This document shows positions 25,192 to 34,435 of a stretch of 64,000 bases of DNA, one piece after another (position 1 is the stretch's first letter; each line of letters begins with the position of its first letter). The position numbers and the translations under genes were made by a program. The DNA comes from Oscillospiraceae bacterium. GTDB taxonomy: Bacteria; Bacillota; Clostridia; Oscillospirales; Ruminococcaceae. The stretch covers positions 18,861 to 82,860 of the forward strand of contig JAFLUG010000001.1 in the NCBI GenBank assembly GCA_022508885.1, given 5' to 3'. The notes beneath the pieces were generated by a model, which did no database searches, was not told where the DNA came from, and saw nothing but the letters and a program-made list of their open reading frames with translations.

Positions 25192-26247
25192 ATGAACGAA
25201 AATCAGAAGGATATCGCGCAAAAGGCGCTTTGCGGGTGGCTGTCCAAGCAGGAGCAGATGGGCGGAAAGCCGCCGAAGAAGATAGAGTTCGCGTTTGCGC
25301 TGAAAGACGATCAAAACAACGACAGGATATTTTTCGTGTTCAAATTCAAAAAGAGCGCCGTGGGAAAGTATCTCATCGGAATAGCGGGCGGCTTTGAGAA
25401 CGAGGAAAGCCAAGAATGCGGCTTGGTTTTCAGCGGATTTGACGAATTTCCCGACGACCGTGACGCGGCAGTTGAGCTTGCATTCAGGATGATCGATTTT
25501 ATCGTACAATTTGAAGCGAGAAAAAAATTGCAGACTGCTTTCGAGCGTAACCTAAAGTACATCGGCAGCAAGGAGATAGACGCAAAGAAGCTGGCGCGGC
25601 AGTTTGTAAAAACAAATACGCGCTTTTTCCTCACTGTAGGGCAGGTCGATATCCCAAGCGGACGGGTGGTCGTGGCAGACCCGCTGTGCTATATGTTCGG
25701 AGAACACGTAATAGCTCCAGTGCTTAAGCGAGAAATCCCGAAGGGAACTTATCCCGCCGAGGTCGCGCTGTTCCGCAATCCGCTTGCGGGTATACGAATG
25801 TGTACGGCTCGGCTGAGGATAAAGGACAGCGAAGCGGTTCGTTATGAGCTTGCGGAAAGCGAGGATGAAACCGCGGCGGCAAAGTTAAAGGACGGCGTTA
25901 TGCACGGATTTCCCGTGGACGCGGGAATGATGTGTTTTTGCGACAGTGAGGGCGCGAAGGCTTATGGAGCGTTTCTCGGCAAATGGCATAAGGAAAATCC
26001 CGGAAAAAACCATTATGACGACTATTTTGCGGCGTTCTTTGCCGAAAGCGGTAAAAAGCTTCCGCAGTTTCAGCGCGAGGGCGGAGATTTTATCGAATGG
26101 ACAAATCCCGATACAAACGAGCGTCTGGCAATGATCGCTTCGGGTTTTGGCGACGGGTTTTATCAGAGCTTCTGGGGTTTTGACGGCAAGGGCGAAATTT
26201 GCGAACTGATCGTTCCTATGGTAGACCCCGATATATTTGAGGAGTAA
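25192..26247 (+). CDS. DUF4241-like protein between dnaK and dnaJ
   Basis: The 351-residue protein has an N-terminal part (about 1-125) I do not recognise and a C-terminal part resembling DUF4241: [19 protein letters not shown], then [46 protein letters not shown] and [15 protein letters not shown]. The function of that family is not established; its conserved Asp, Tyr and Gly residues give no clear catalytic site. It lies 2 bases upstream of dnaJ, so the two are co-translated, which is an unusual insertion in a conserved chaperone operon. Confidence 0.78.
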   Translation: MNENQKDIAQKALCGWLSKQEQMGGKPPKKIEFAFALKDDQNNDRIFFVFKFKKSAVGKYLIGIAGGFENEESQECGLVFSGFDEFPDDRDAAVELAFRMIDFIVQFEARKKLQTAFERNLKYIGSKEIDAKKLARQFVKTNTRFFLTVGQVDIPSGRVVVADPLCYMFGEHVIAPVLKREIPKGTYPAEVALFRNPLAGIRMCTARLRIKDSEAVRYELAESEDETAAAKLKDGVMHGFPVDAGMMCFCDSEGAKAYGAFLGKWHKENPGKNHYDDYFAAFFAESGKKLPQFQREGGDFIEWTNPDTNERLAMIASGFGDGFYQSFWGFDGKGEICELIVPMVDPDIFEE

Positions 26248-26249
26248 AA

Positions 26250-27398
26250 ATGGAAAAACGTGACTATTACGAGGTGCTTGGACTGCAAAAGGACGCTTCT
26301 GACGCGGATATCAAAAAGGCGTACAGAAAGCTCGCCAAGCAGTACCACCCCGACTTAAATCCCGATAATCCCGAGGCGGAGGAAAAATTCAAGGAAATAA
26401 ACGAGGCAAATCAGGTCCTTTCAGACCCCGAAAAACGCGCGAAATACGACCGGTTCGGGCACGCGGGAATTGACTCGAGCTACGGCGGCGGAGCAAACTT
26501 TACGGGCGGCTTTGACGGAATTGATCTGGGTGATATTTTCGCGGATATTTTCGGCGGTTTCGGAGGCGGCGGTTTTTCAAGCCGCGCGTCGAGCGGAAGT
26601 TCCGCAAAGAGAGGCTCGGATATCGCGGTTACGCTTGAGATAAGCTTTATGGAAGCCTGTAAGGGCGTTTCAAAGGACGTAAAAGTAAGCTGTCTTGAAG
26701 AGTGTCCCGAATGCAAGGGCTCGGGCGCTGCCCCGGGAAGCGCGGTAAACACCTGCCCCGACTGTAAGGGCAGAGGCGTCGTGACCGTTCAGCAGCGCAG
26801 TATGTTCGGTATGATGCAGACCCAAAGACCCTGTACAAAGTGCGGCGGCAAGGGTAAGATAATCGAAAAGCCGTGTACAAAGTGCGTGGGCTCGGGCAGG
26901 ACTACACAGACAAAGATCATTTCCGTAAAAGTGCCTGCGGGTGTAGACAACGGCATTACGCTGAGCGTCCGCGGAAAGGGCAGCGCCGGAGTAAACGGCG
27001 GCGCGAGCGGTGACCTTAAGGTAAGAATTTCCGTAAAGAGCGACCCCGTATTCAAGCGAGACGAGGACGATATCCTGATAGAATTTCCTATCACCTATAT
27101 GCAGGCGGTCTGCGGAGCGGAGATCGAGGTGCCGACCATTGACGGAATGGTAAGCTATAAGGTGCCTGCCGGAACACAGCCGGGGCAGGTGTTCAGGCTG
27201 CGCGGAAAGGGAGTTCAGCGTCTCCAGAGAAACGAGGGCGACAGAGGCGACCAGCTTGTGAAAATGGTCGTTGAAGTGCCGAAAAATCTGAATAAAAAGC
27301 AAAAGGACGCGCTTATAGCGTTTGATGAGACCCTTGATGATAAAAACTACGAAAAGCGAAAGGGCTTTTTCGACAGGATCAAAGATATGTTCAGGTAG
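26250..27398 (+). CDS. dnaJ: Chaperone protein DnaJ
   Basis: Hsp40 co-chaperone that delivers substrates to DnaK and stimulates its ATPase. The 382 residues contain the J domain (1-70, with HPD in [10 protein letters not shown]), a Gly/Phe-rich linker (about 75-125), four CxxCxGxG zinc repeats ([32 protein letters not shown]) and the C-terminal substrate and dimer domain. It begins 2 bases after the DUF4241-like gene and is the last gene of the hrcA operon, ending before a bidirectional terminator. Confidence 0.97.
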   Translation: MEKRDYYEVLGLQKDASDADIKKAYRKLAKQYHPDLNPDNPEAEEKFKEINEANQVLSDPEKRAKYDRFGHAGIDSSYGGGANFTGGFDGIDLGDIFADIFGGFGGGGFSSRASSGSSAKRGSDIAVTLEISFMEACKGVSKDVKVSCLEECPECKGSGAAPGSAVNTCPDCKGRGVVTVQQRSMFGMMQTQRPCTKCGGKGKIIEKPCTKCVGSGRTTQTKIISVKVPAGVDNGITLSVRGKGSAGVNGGASGDLKVRISVKSDPVFKRDEDDILIEFPITYMQAVCGAEIEVPTIDGMVSYKVPAGTQPGQVFRLRGKGVQRLQRNEGDRGDQLVKMVVEVPKNLNKKQKDALIAFDETLDDKNYEKRKGFFDRIKDMFR

Positions 27399-27432
27399 TT
27401 GTTAGTTATTAGAAATTAATTATAAAGAAGTG

Positions 27433-27456
27433 ACGCGCTCGGAGACCCGAGCGCGT
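27433..27456. terminator. Bidirectional terminator between dnaJ and murD
   Basis: ACGCGCTCGG-AGAC-CCGAGCGCGT, a perfect 10-bp stem between convergent genes, with only a modest T tail. Confidence 0.75.
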
Positions 27457-27478
27457 TATTGTTGTTTACAGTATGCTG

Positions 27479-28786
27479 TCAGTTGTTGATTTGATTTACA
27501 AGCTCTTTGAAATGCCTTCCTCTTTCCTCAAAGTTCTTGTAAAACCCGTAGCTTGCGGCGGCGGGGGAAAGAACGACGCGTTTTTTGGCGACGGTTGAAG
27601 CGATATTGGCAGCCTCTTCCATATTTTCCGCTGACACAACATTCACAGCCTTGTTTGTAATGAGCTTCGCTATGCGCGCGCTCGTATCGGGAAGAAGGAT
27701 AACATTCGCGACTTCGCCGCGGTTTAAAAACTCTCCCAGAATGTCGTATGAAATACCTCTGTCCATTCCTCCGAGAATAAGACAGTCGACGCTGTCAAAC
27801 GCCTTTACCGCCGCGATAGCCGCTTCGGGAACGGTGCTTATGCTGTCGTTTATATACTCAACGCCGTTTATTGCCGCGACTCTTTCAAGTCTGTGCTCGA
27901 GCGCCGTGAAGCCCGAAAGGGAAGAAAGGCATTTCTCCGGGTCCGCGCCCGCCTTTACCGCCGCGGCAAGCGCAACGGCGATATTGTATACATTGTGCTT
28001 TCCGCAAAGCGATGTGTGTATTTTTTCGGCGGGAATAACGCTGCCCAAAATTGAAATAAACTTTCCGTCCGTTGTTATATCCGCGTTGTCATCAAGCGCG
28101 GCTGTTACGATCTCCGCGCCCGTTTCAAGCGGCAACAGATCGCTGTTTACAATTGCAGTACCGCCCTTTTGCTGAAACCGCGCGATATTTCTCTTGGCGT
28201 TTGCGTAAGCGTTGAAATCAACATAGTGATCGAGATGCTCGGGGAAAATGTTAAGCAAAACCGATATATCGGGAGAATGACTTACAAACTCAAGCTGATG
28301 ACAGCTCATCTCTAAAACCGCCACGGTATCGCCGTTCATTTCTTCAAGCCTTTTCAGCGGCGGAACGCCGATGTTTCCGATAAGCATTGAATTTATGCCG
28401 TTTGCTTGCAAAAAATGATAAACAAGAGAAGACGTAGTTGATTTTCCCTTTGTTCCCGTAATTCCTATTATTTTGCAGGGGTGAAGCCTTAACAACAGCT
28501 CTGTCTGAGTGAGTATCTTAGCCTTTGCGGCGCTGTCGAGGCTGTCTTTGATGATAACTCCCGGCGACTGTAAAATGAGGTCGTATTCCGCGCATTTTTC
28601 GAGATAGCCTTCTCCCGAAATTACCGTTACATTCGGTATTTCAAGCTCATTCATATCAGCAACCGCAATTTCACCGCACACATCAAGCGCCTGCAAGATC
28701 TCGAGCCAGCTTTTCCCCTCGCGCCCGAAGCCGAGTATAACTGCTCTCTTGCCGTTAAAGACAGGTTTCAGCTCTTCATAATTCAT
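27479..28786 (-). CDS. murD: UDP-MurNAc-L-Ala:glutamate ligase (MurD family, probably L-Glu-specific MurD2 type)
   Basis: Adds glutamate to UDP-MurNAc-L-alanine in cytoplasmic peptidoglycan precursor synthesis. The 435-residue Mur ligase has a Rossmann start (AVILGFGREGKSWLE), ATP loop GITGTKGKST with Lys115, and HLDHYVDFNAYANAKRNI containing the carbamylated-Lys region. Its start overlaps the stop of an upstream murL-like gene by four bases. In Xanthomonas the neighbour of murL is MurD2, which uses L-Glu rather than D-Glu. By context I infer the same here; classic D-Glu MurD remains possible. Confidence 0.9.
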   Translation of the reverse strand: MNYEELKPVFNGKRAVILGFGREGKSWLEILQALDVCGEIAVADMNELEIPNVTVISGEGYLEKCAEYDLILQSPGVIIKDSLDSAAKAKILTQTELLLRLHPCKIIGITGTKGKSTTSSLVYHFLQANGINSMLIGNIGVPPLKRLEEMNGDTVAVLEMSCHQLEFVSHSPDISVLLNIFPEHLDHYVDFNAYANAKRNIARFQQKGGTAIVNSDLLPLETGAEIVTAALDDNADITTDGKFISILGSVIPAEKIHTSLCGKHNVYNIAVALAAAVKAGADPEKCLSSLSGFTALEHRLERVAAINGVEYINDSISTVPEAAIAAVKAFDSVDCLILGGMDRGISYDILGEFLNRGEVANVILLPDTSARIAKLITNKAVNVVSAENMEEAANIASTVAKKRVVLSPAAASYGFYKNFEERGRHFKELVNQINN

Positions 28787-30102
28787 TTCGCAAGCCCCTT
28801 TACAAGCTTTATAATTTTATCGGGAACATAATTGTTATTATCGAAAAATGTCGTTAAATCAACGGGCTGATAATTCGGAAAATGTTCTTCAAACCGTTTT
28901 AAAAGCGTAGGAGGGCTGTTTCTGCGCCGTTCGAGCGCTTTTTTCAGCGACAGCCTCACCTCGTTTTTTGTTCCGACGCATTCAAACGGCTTATCTTCGC
29001 CGTCGAGCATAAGCCCGTCGAGCATTTCGGCAAGCCCGGCTTTTTCCAGCAAATTCTCCCCGAAAATTTTTATCAGCGTTTCGTCGTCAAGAAACGCCGA
29101 AAGCAGTATATACACATACAGACACTTTGCGCAGTTACAGCACCACACGTCCGTTTTTCCCCCAAGATTACAGCTCTGAAAAACGGAAAAATACCGCGGG
29201 TGTTTTACAAACGCCCGCGCTATCTGCCACTCTGAAAGAGGACGCAGCAGGCTGAAATACTCCGGGCATTCTCCGAAGGACTCCGCGCAGTATTCTCGGA
29301 AATCTTTTTCAAATTCTGTGGATTTACTGTATTGGTGATTTATTTCTTTACCCTCGACATAGCTTTCGTTCGCGCTGCTTTCGTTTGAGAGCGCGATATA
29401 GCGCACATTGAGCATTATCCCGTGTAACAGCGCGGAAAACGCCACCACCGCCGAAAACGGCGTGTGGCCGTTCAAATAGCCGCGCGCGTTAAGCTCCAAG
29501 AGAGTTTTGTCAATCGTTCTTTTCGGGCAGACCGCCTTTTCTTGTGCGATTTCCGCCGCCTCGACACAGCCCGTGGTCGCCTTTCGCGGGTTTATGATGT
29601 AAGGAGTTATGTCCTCGCCCGCCTGTCTGAGCAGTTCAAGCGTTACCACGCTGTCCTTTCCGCCGCCTACGGGAACAAGAGTACCTTTCAGGTTTGCGTG
29701 AATTTCGGGAAGCGGCTCGGGTTCGGGAGCGATTATTGTCATAAAGCTGTCAAAGTCCGCGTCGATGTTGTTGCGGTAGAAAAACTCGCCCAGACCGTTG
29801 AAGTACAGCTTTTTCCACCAGCTCTTCTGCCGGTCGGAAAGCCCGCCGCACCTTATCTCAACCGTCGGACAGCACGCGCATTTCCAGTATGAAACAAGCT
29901 CCGCCATACCGAGCGAAAACGCCGCGGCTTCAAGCTGTTTACAGGAAAAATGCCCGTACATATAGTTTCGGTCAAACTCCCATTTGGGATAGAAATGAAA
30001 TTCGTCTATCTGAAAATGAAACGTAAGGCTTTGCTCTTTAAGCTCATAGCTGTGATAAATAAAAAGAGGGTGTTCTTTCCGGAGCTGTTCGTAAGTAAGC
30101 AT
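28783..30102 (-). CDS. murL: UDP-MurNAc-L-Ala-L-Glu epimerase (MurL-like)
   Basis: MurL uses ATP to invert the terminal L-Glu of UDP-MurNAc-L-Ala-L-Glu to D-Glu, replacing glutamate racemase as the source of D-Glu in the wall. The 439-residue protein has an N-terminal domain (FIYHSYELKEQ ..., 1-135), the PP-loop-like ATP motif VPVGGGKDS (143-151), SNESSANES and EINHQYSKSTEFE around 245-270, and a C-terminal CNCAKCLYVYILL segment. These are the features I associate with MurL. The four-base overlap with murD strongly supports a coupled two-step route. Biochemical role is inferred from family and context. Confidence 0.8.
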   Translation of the reverse strand: MLTYEQLRKEHPLFIYHSYELKEQSLTFHFQIDEFHFYPKWEFDRNYMYGHFSCKQLEAAAFSLGMAELVSYWKCACCPTVEIRCGGLSDRQKSWWKKLYFNGLGEFFYRNNIDADFDSFMTIIAPEPEPLPEIHANLKGTLVPVGGGKDSVVTLELLRQAGEDITPYIINPRKATTGCVEAAEIAQEKAVCPKRTIDKTLLELNARGYLNGHTPFSAVVAFSALLHGIMLNVRYIALSNESSANESYVEGKEINHQYSKSTEFEKDFREYCAESFGECPEYFSLLRPLSEWQIARAFVKHPRYFSVFQSCNLGGKTDVWCCNCAKCLYVYILLSAFLDDETLIKIFGENLLEKAGLAEMLDGLMLDGEDKPFECVGTKNEVRLSLKKALERRRNSPPTLLKRFEEHFPNYQPVDLTTFFDNNNYVPDKIIKLVKGLAK

Positions 30103-30113
30103 GTATTACCTCG

Positions 30114-31268
30114 TTAATCAACAATGATGGGTTTAGCGGTAAAATCGTATCCGCAGGGGCGCGGATCTTCAAACGCAAGAGAATAGATATCGCCGAGCCT
30201 TGCCTCAAAGACCGCCTGCCTGTGGGCGGCGGAAGAAGTCTGAGAGATCGCCTTGAGCGAGGTGTCTATCGGTATTTTGCACTTTGCGGCGGATAAAACC
30301 TCCCTGCCTCTATCGTTCATTCCAAGCACATGGATATAGGCGGGCGGAGCTGAGGATATCTGCTTTGTTATTCCCAAAAACGCACACAGAACGGCGCGGC
30401 GCACCCTTGCAAGCGTAACGCTTTTGTTTTTCGCCGCAAAATACAGCTCTTCAAGCGACTTTGCCGTGCGCGAGGCTTTGTAAAGTCTGTTTCCGAGACC
30501 GTTTACACAGTCGTATATCTGCTCGAAGCTGTCCGGAGAAAGAATGCGTAGTTTGGCTAAAACCGCGCGCTCAAGCCGCATAATATCCGCTGTCGGCGCG
30601 TTGGCTACAGGCGCAAACGCGGAATAGTCTTCGCCGTCGCGTATTTTTCGGCGTATAGCCGACGCGCTGGAAAATTCCCCTAAAGCCGCGCTTTCGTCAT
30701 CGTGCGGAACAGTGCGCGTGACTGTAAACGGCGTTATTCTGCTTCCGATATCATCAAGGGCGCTGAGATATTCGATGGCGAGGGTGTTGTTGGGGCTTTG
30801 GATGACTTCGCTGACGTCCTCTGTGTAGTATTCGCGAAGAGCCGCCTGCAAAGCGGCGGGATAGCTTTTTCCGCGCTGTATCTGCTCGTCAAATTTCGCC
30901 GAATGGATACAGTATTCTATCGCCGCCGAGGCTTCTTTAAGCGGCGGAATATCCCCGCTTTCACTGCCGAAGGACAGCATATCCACACAGCCCAGCGCCG
31001 AAATTATGCTTACAGCTCCCCTCGCGAATCCCTCGGCGGACATAAGCGAATACCTCGACGGAAGCTCTATCACCAGGTCCGCGCCGTTATCGACAGCGGT
31101 TTTAGCGCGGACATATTTGTCGAAAACAGCAAGGTCTCCGCGCTGAACGAAATTTCCGCTCATTATGCTTATGATATGCGTAGCTCCCGCTTTTCTTGTC
31201 TGTTCGATATGATATCTGTGTCCGTTGTGAAACGGATTGTATTCCGCAATGATTGCCGCTGTTTTCAT
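30114..31268 (-). CDS. tmcAL: tRNA(Met) cytidine acetate ligase TmcAL (YlbM family)
   Basis: In Bacillus this enzyme uses acetate and ATP to form N4-acetylcytidine at the wobble base of elongator tRNA-Met. The 384-residue protein starts MKTAAIIAEYNPFHNGHRYH, with the nucleotidylyltransferase HxGH motif (HNGH) and the SGNFVQRGDLAVFDKYVRA segment of the family. It lies 11 bases upstream of murL and divergent from acetate kinase, a neighbour seen in many Bacillota and perhaps related to acetate use. Confidence 0.92.
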   Translation of the reverse strand: MKTAAIIAEYNPFHNGHRYHIEQTRKAGATHIISIMSGNFVQRGDLAVFDKYVRAKTAVDNGADLVIELPSRYSLMSAEGFARGAVSIISALGCVDMLSFGSESGDIPPLKEASAAIEYCIHSAKFDEQIQRGKSYPAALQAALREYYTEDVSEVIQSPNNTLAIEYLSALDDIGSRITPFTVTRTVPHDDESAALGEFSSASAIRRKIRDGEDYSAFAPVANAPTADIMRLERAVLAKLRILSPDSFEQIYDCVNGLGNRLYKASRTAKSLEELYFAAKNKSVTLARVRRAVLCAFLGITKQISSAPPAYIHVLGMNDRGREVLSAAKCKIPIDTSLKAISQTSSAAHRQAVFEARLGDIYSLAFEDPRPCGYDFTAKPIIVD

Positions 31269-31360
31269 TATATTTCCCCTTTCGCAGATTTGCTAATTAT
31301 ATTCTACTTATATTTTACAACATTTGTTAAATAAAATCAATAAAAATTTTCAAAAAGCAC

Positions 31361-31389
31361 TTGATTTTTTTGGCAAAATGTTTTAAAAT
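31361..31389 (+). promoter_or_regulatory. Sigma-A promoter of ackA
   Basis: TTGATT at 31361-31366, 17 bases, TAAAAT at 31384-31389. Confidence 0.72.
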
Positions 31390-31437
31390 AAGAGTGGCTT
31401 ATTATGTATCTAATTCTATGAAAGGATTTTTAGGACA

Positions 31438-32640
31438 ATGAAGATTTTGGTAATCAATGCGGGCAGCTCTTCGCTTAAATATCAGCTTCTTGATATGGAC
31501 AACGAGAGCGTGATCGCAAAGGGAAACTGCGACAGAATAGGCATAGGCGGTCACATCAAGCACTCGACCTTTGACGGCAGAGAGGTCGATACAGACTGCG
31601 ATTTCCCGACTCATACCGAGGCTTTTGAAAAGCTGGTAGATGTTCTGACTAAGGGCGACGCGGCAGTTATCAGCTCTATGGATGAAGTAAACGCAGTAGG
31701 ACACCGCGTGGTGCACGGAGGCGAGGTCTACAACAAGACTATTCTCGTAACCGACGAGGTGATAAAGCAGATAGAGGACCTGAAGGACCTTGCTCCTATA
31801 CACAATCCCCCGAATGCTACGGCTATCAGAGCCTGCAAAAAGGTTTTCCCCGCGAGCACACCGCAGGTTGCCGTATTCGACACGGCGTTTCATCAGACAA
31901 TGCCCGAAAAGGCATATATGTTCGGTCTGCCGTATGAGTGCTATGAAAAGTACGGCATAAGAAAGTACGGCTTCCACGGAACCTCTCACCGCTTTGTTTC
32001 TCAGGCGCTTGCCGACGCGATGGGCAAGGACTTAAAGGACCTTAAGATCGTTTCCTGCCATCTCGGAAACGGCTCGTCGATAACGGCGGTAGAGGGCGGA
32101 AAGTCGATAGACACGACAATGGGCTTTACTCCCCTTGACGGCGTTATAATGGGAACGCGCTCGGGCTGCGTGGACGCTTCGGCGGTTACCTTCATTCAGA
32201 ATAAAATGGGACTTTCGCCCAACGAAACAAGCGATCTGCTCAATAAAAAGTCGGGCTTCCTCGGAGTTTCCGGAGTATCGAGCGACGCGCGCGACCTCGG
32301 CGCTGCCGCGGCGGACGGCAACAAGAGAGCAAAGCTCGCGCTCGAGATGCTGCGGTATGAGATAAAGAAGTACATCGGCTCTTACGCGGCAGTCATGAAC
32401 GGACTTGACGCGGTCCTGTTCACAGGCGGAATAGGCGAGAACTCCGACGATCTGCGCGAGGACGTTTGCTCCAACATGGAATACCTTGGCATAAAGATCG
32501 ACAAGTCCGTAAACAAGGGACTTCGCGGAAAGCTTGCTAAAATATCCGCTCCCGACAGCAAGGTCGAGGTATGGGTAGTTCCCACCAACGAGGAACTTCT
32601 CATCGCACGCGACACAAAGGCGCTTGTTGAGGGAAAATAA
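31438..32640 (+). CDS. ackA: Acetate kinase
   Basis: Makes ATP from acetyl phosphate and ADP, the last step of acetate fermentation. The 400 residues hold the ASKHA-fold motifs: NAGSSSLKYQ (7-16), GHRVVHGGE, VFDTAFHQTMP, YGFHGTSHRFV, CHLGNGSSIT, MGTRSGCVD and the C-terminal TNEELLIARDT. The ATG has an AAAGGA site. It is a single-gene unit with its own promoter and terminator; phosphotransacetylase is not adjacent and must lie elsewhere. Confidence 0.97.
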   Translation: MKILVINAGSSSLKYQLLDMDNESVIAKGNCDRIGIGGHIKHSTFDGREVDTDCDFPTHTEAFEKLVDVLTKGDAAVISSMDEVNAVGHRVVHGGEVYNKTILVTDEVIKQIEDLKDLAPIHNPPNATAIRACKKVFPASTPQVAVFDTAFHQTMPEKAYMFGLPYECYEKYGIRKYGFHGTSHRFVSQALADAMGKDLKDLKIVSCHLGNGSSITAVEGGKSIDTTMGFTPLDGVIMGTRSGCVDASAVTFIQNKMGLSPNETSDLLNKKSGFLGVSGVSSDARDLGAAAADGNKRAKLALEMLRYEIKKYIGSYAAVMNGLDAVLFTGGIGENSDDLREDVCSNMEYLGIKIDKSVNKGLRGKLAKISAPDSKVEVWVVPTNEELLIARDTKALVEGK

Positions 32641-32668
32641 TTCGGCTGACAGCAATGAATAAAAATCA

Positions 32669-32703
32669 AACGCGCTCGGAATTTTCCGGGCGCGTTGTTT
32701 TTG
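32669..32703 (+). terminator. Rho-independent terminator of ackA
   Basis: A 13-bp stem from AACGCGCTCGGAA to TTCCGGGCGCGTT (one wobble) followed by a GTTTTTT tail. Confidence 0.9.
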
Positions 32704-32736
32704 GTATTAACGAAACATACTTCTCTGTAAATAGGA

Positions 32737-33240
32737 TCAGCCTACTTCAAGCTTTTTCTCTATTTCCTCTAACCTATCCATCAGAGCATCCTGGATCTGA
32801 TTGTAGTATGCTTCTTCCTCTGCCGTCATAGCGGCATATTCCTCTTCTTGCGGGTAGCTGTTTGTGAGCCATTCAATACCCTGTTCGTTGATGCTCGTCT
32901 TAAACTCGTTGACCTCTTTCTCAAAAGCGGCATAATCGGTCATACCGCCGGCTATGAAGTCGTCTACCATTTTAGAATAAACATTCAGGTAATTTTCGGT
33001 GATCCACGAGTCATATCCGTCCAAAAGCTCTTTCATAACAGGACGTATACCCTCTGTTGTACCGGTGCTGTCCGTACTGTCAGAGCTTGTGCCGGTGTCG
33101 CTGCCGGTGGTATCGGAGCTGCTGTTTTCCGTAACAGAGCTGTTTTTGCTGCTGTTGGTGTCATCGGATTTCTCCTCGGAGCATCCTGCCATTGACAGCG
33201 CCACTATTGACGCCAGAATGATTGCTGTAAACTTTTTCAT
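32737..33240 (-). CDS. Small lipoprotein with Ser/Thr-rich linker
   Basis: The 167-residue protein has a lipoprotein signal peptide with lipobox LSMAGC (Cys20 would be lipidated), a Ser/Thr/Asp-rich linker (about 21-63) and a charged helical C-terminus (IRPVMKELLDGYDSWITENY ...) with several Glu-rich helices. The C-terminal part is like DUF6591-type clostridial lipoproteins, a weak call by eye. A perfect consensus promoter lies just upstream, so it is likely abundant. No function is known. Confidence 0.82.
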   Translation of the reverse strand: MKKFTAIILASIVALSMAGCSEEKSDDTNSSKNSSVTENSSSDTTGSDTGTSSDSTDSTGTTEGIRPVMKELLDGYDSWITENYLNVYSKMVDDFIAGGMTDYAAFEKEVNEFKTSINEQGIEWLTNSYPQEEEYAAMTAEEEAYYNQIQDALMDRLEEIEKKLEVG

Positions 33241-33274
33241 AAATAAGCCTCCAAAAAATTTGATTTACTTTTCG

Positions 33275-33303
33275 ATTATAATCACCTTTTTATTTTTTGT
33301 CAA
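33275..33303 (-). promoter_or_regulatory. Consensus sigma-A promoter of the small lipoprotein gene
   Basis: Minus strand TTGACA (33298-33303), 17 bases, TATAAT (33275-33280): a perfect consensus pair 35 bases before the start codon. Confidence 0.88.
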
Positions 33304-33429
33304 GCCTTTATCTATGAAATTATACGATTAAACAAATATTGTTGGAAATGTAGAATATTTTTGTTACAACTGATTTTAAGTTTTAAACACAGAATAAGTT
33401 GTGTGTTGTTAAATATTTGCCGTGTGCTG

Positions 33430-34224
33430 TCAGAACCATCCGTTTACCGCGTTGTAAAAGAGCGTATCCTGATTTACGACAGTAAAATCATAAGTCTTGC
33501 CCTTATAGGTTATAACAAGCTTGTCGCAGCCCTCAAAGACGGTGTTTGAGATCTTTTTGAGGCTGTCGGGCAGGGTCGCTTTTTCAAGCGCGGAGCAGTT
33601 GTAAAACGCGTTGCGGTCGATCTCGGTCACTCCCTCGGGGATCACAATTTCGGTAAGAGCCGTACACTTGTAAAACGTATGCTTATCAATATAAGTAACG
33701 GTCGAGGGGAGCGTCACGCTCTTGAGCGCGGGACATTCCGTAAACGCGCCGTTGCCGATTGTTGTTACGCTGTCGGGAATAACAACGCTTGTAAGTGTAT
33801 CGCATTTCTGAAAGGCATATTCGTCAATGCCGACAATCTTATAGCCCTGTATAGTGGACGGTATAACAAGGTCTCCGCCCGCTCCCTTATACTTATAGAT
33901 AACCGCTCCGCCCTCTGCCGACATAAGCTGATAATCCTTGTCGGACGTGCCGTTGTTGGAAGCTTCCGAGGAATTGCTCTCGGAATTACCCGAATTGTCG
34001 GAGCTTACTTCACTCGAATTATCCGTGCTGTTCTCGCTGTCCGAAGAGCTTTCGGGAACGCTTGTGTCATCGGGCTTTGATGTATCATCGGGTTTTGAGC
34101 TGCTTGTTGAAGATGACGAGTTTGACGGCTTGTCCGCCGAATCGTTGTTTTCGCTATTGCACGCGGTAAGCGTAAGCATTGCCGCGCAAAGCAGAATTGC
34201 CGAGAGTTTTTTCATTTTGTTCAT
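33430..34224 (-). CDS. Lipoprotein with BspA-type leucine-rich repeats
   Basis: A 264-residue lipoprotein: signal peptide with lipobox LTAC (Cys22), a long Ser/Asn/Asp/Glu linker (about 23-95) and four to five leucine-rich repeats of about 23 residues (for example AFQKCDTLTSVVIPDSVTTI, AFTECPALKSVTLPSTVTYI). BspA-type repeats often bind host or other bacterial surfaces. GGAAGGA precedes the ATG at 34224. It has a consensus promoter with a palindrome at the start of transcription and is divergent from an XRE regulator. Confidence 0.88.
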   Translation of the reverse strand: MNKMKKLSAILLCAAMLTLTACNSENNDSADKPSNSSSSTSSSKPDDTSKPDDTSVPESSSDSENSTDNSSEVSSDNSGNSESNSSEASNNGTSDKDYQLMSAEGGAVIYKYKGAGGDLVIPSTIQGYKIVGIDEYAFQKCDTLTSVVIPDSVTTIGNGAFTECPALKSVTLPSTVTYIDKHTFYKCTALTEIVIPEGVTEIDRNAFYNCSALEKATLPDSLKKISNTVFEGCDKLVITYKGKTYDFTVVNQDTLFYNAVNGWF

Positions 34225-34279
34225 TGTCTTTGTCCTTCCTTTTTGCCGCTTATAATTAAACGGCTAAACATTTAGTTTT

Positions 34280-34300
34280 TACAGACAATTGTTATCTGTA
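34280..34300. promoter_or_regulatory. Palindrome at the transcription start of the LRR lipoprotein gene
   Basis: TACAGA, nine bases, TCTGTA. It begins within ten bases of the -10 box of the minus-strand promoter and so overlaps the predicted start of transcription. It is a possible operator for a regulator such as the divergent XRE gene at 34436. Confidence 0.4.
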
Positions 34301-34306
34301 CAATCT

Positions 34307-34335
34307 ATTATAGTCGCAAATCAAATAGCTGTCAA
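34307..34335 (-). promoter_or_regulatory. Consensus sigma-A promoter of the LRR lipoprotein gene
   Basis: Minus strand TTGACA (34330-34335), 17 bases, TATAAT (34307-34312), another perfect consensus pair. Confidence 0.87.
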
Positions 34336-34403
34336 TAATAAAAGCGTAAATTCGTCGATTTAAATAAATGAAATGTAATGTACATAGCGAAAACTAACAG
34401 ATA

Positions 34404-34419
34404 TGTCATTATAATGACA
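34404..34419. promoter_or_regulatory. Perfect palindrome containing the -10 box of the XRE gene
   Basis: TGTCATTATAATGACA is a perfect 16-base palindrome with TATAAT (34410-34415) at its centre, 17 bases before the XRE start codon. A dimer bound here would cover the promoter, so autorepression by the XRE protein is a plausible inference. No good -35 box is seen. Confidence 0.6.
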
Positions 34420-34435
34420 AAAAGGAAGTGGCGAG

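Noticed and set aside
24028-25509. Long open frame (about 493 codons) on the minus strand
   Set aside because: It lies antisense to dnaK and the following gene, has no ribosome site, and its Leu/Arg/Tyr-rich composition is the mirror of G/C-biased codons in the true frame.
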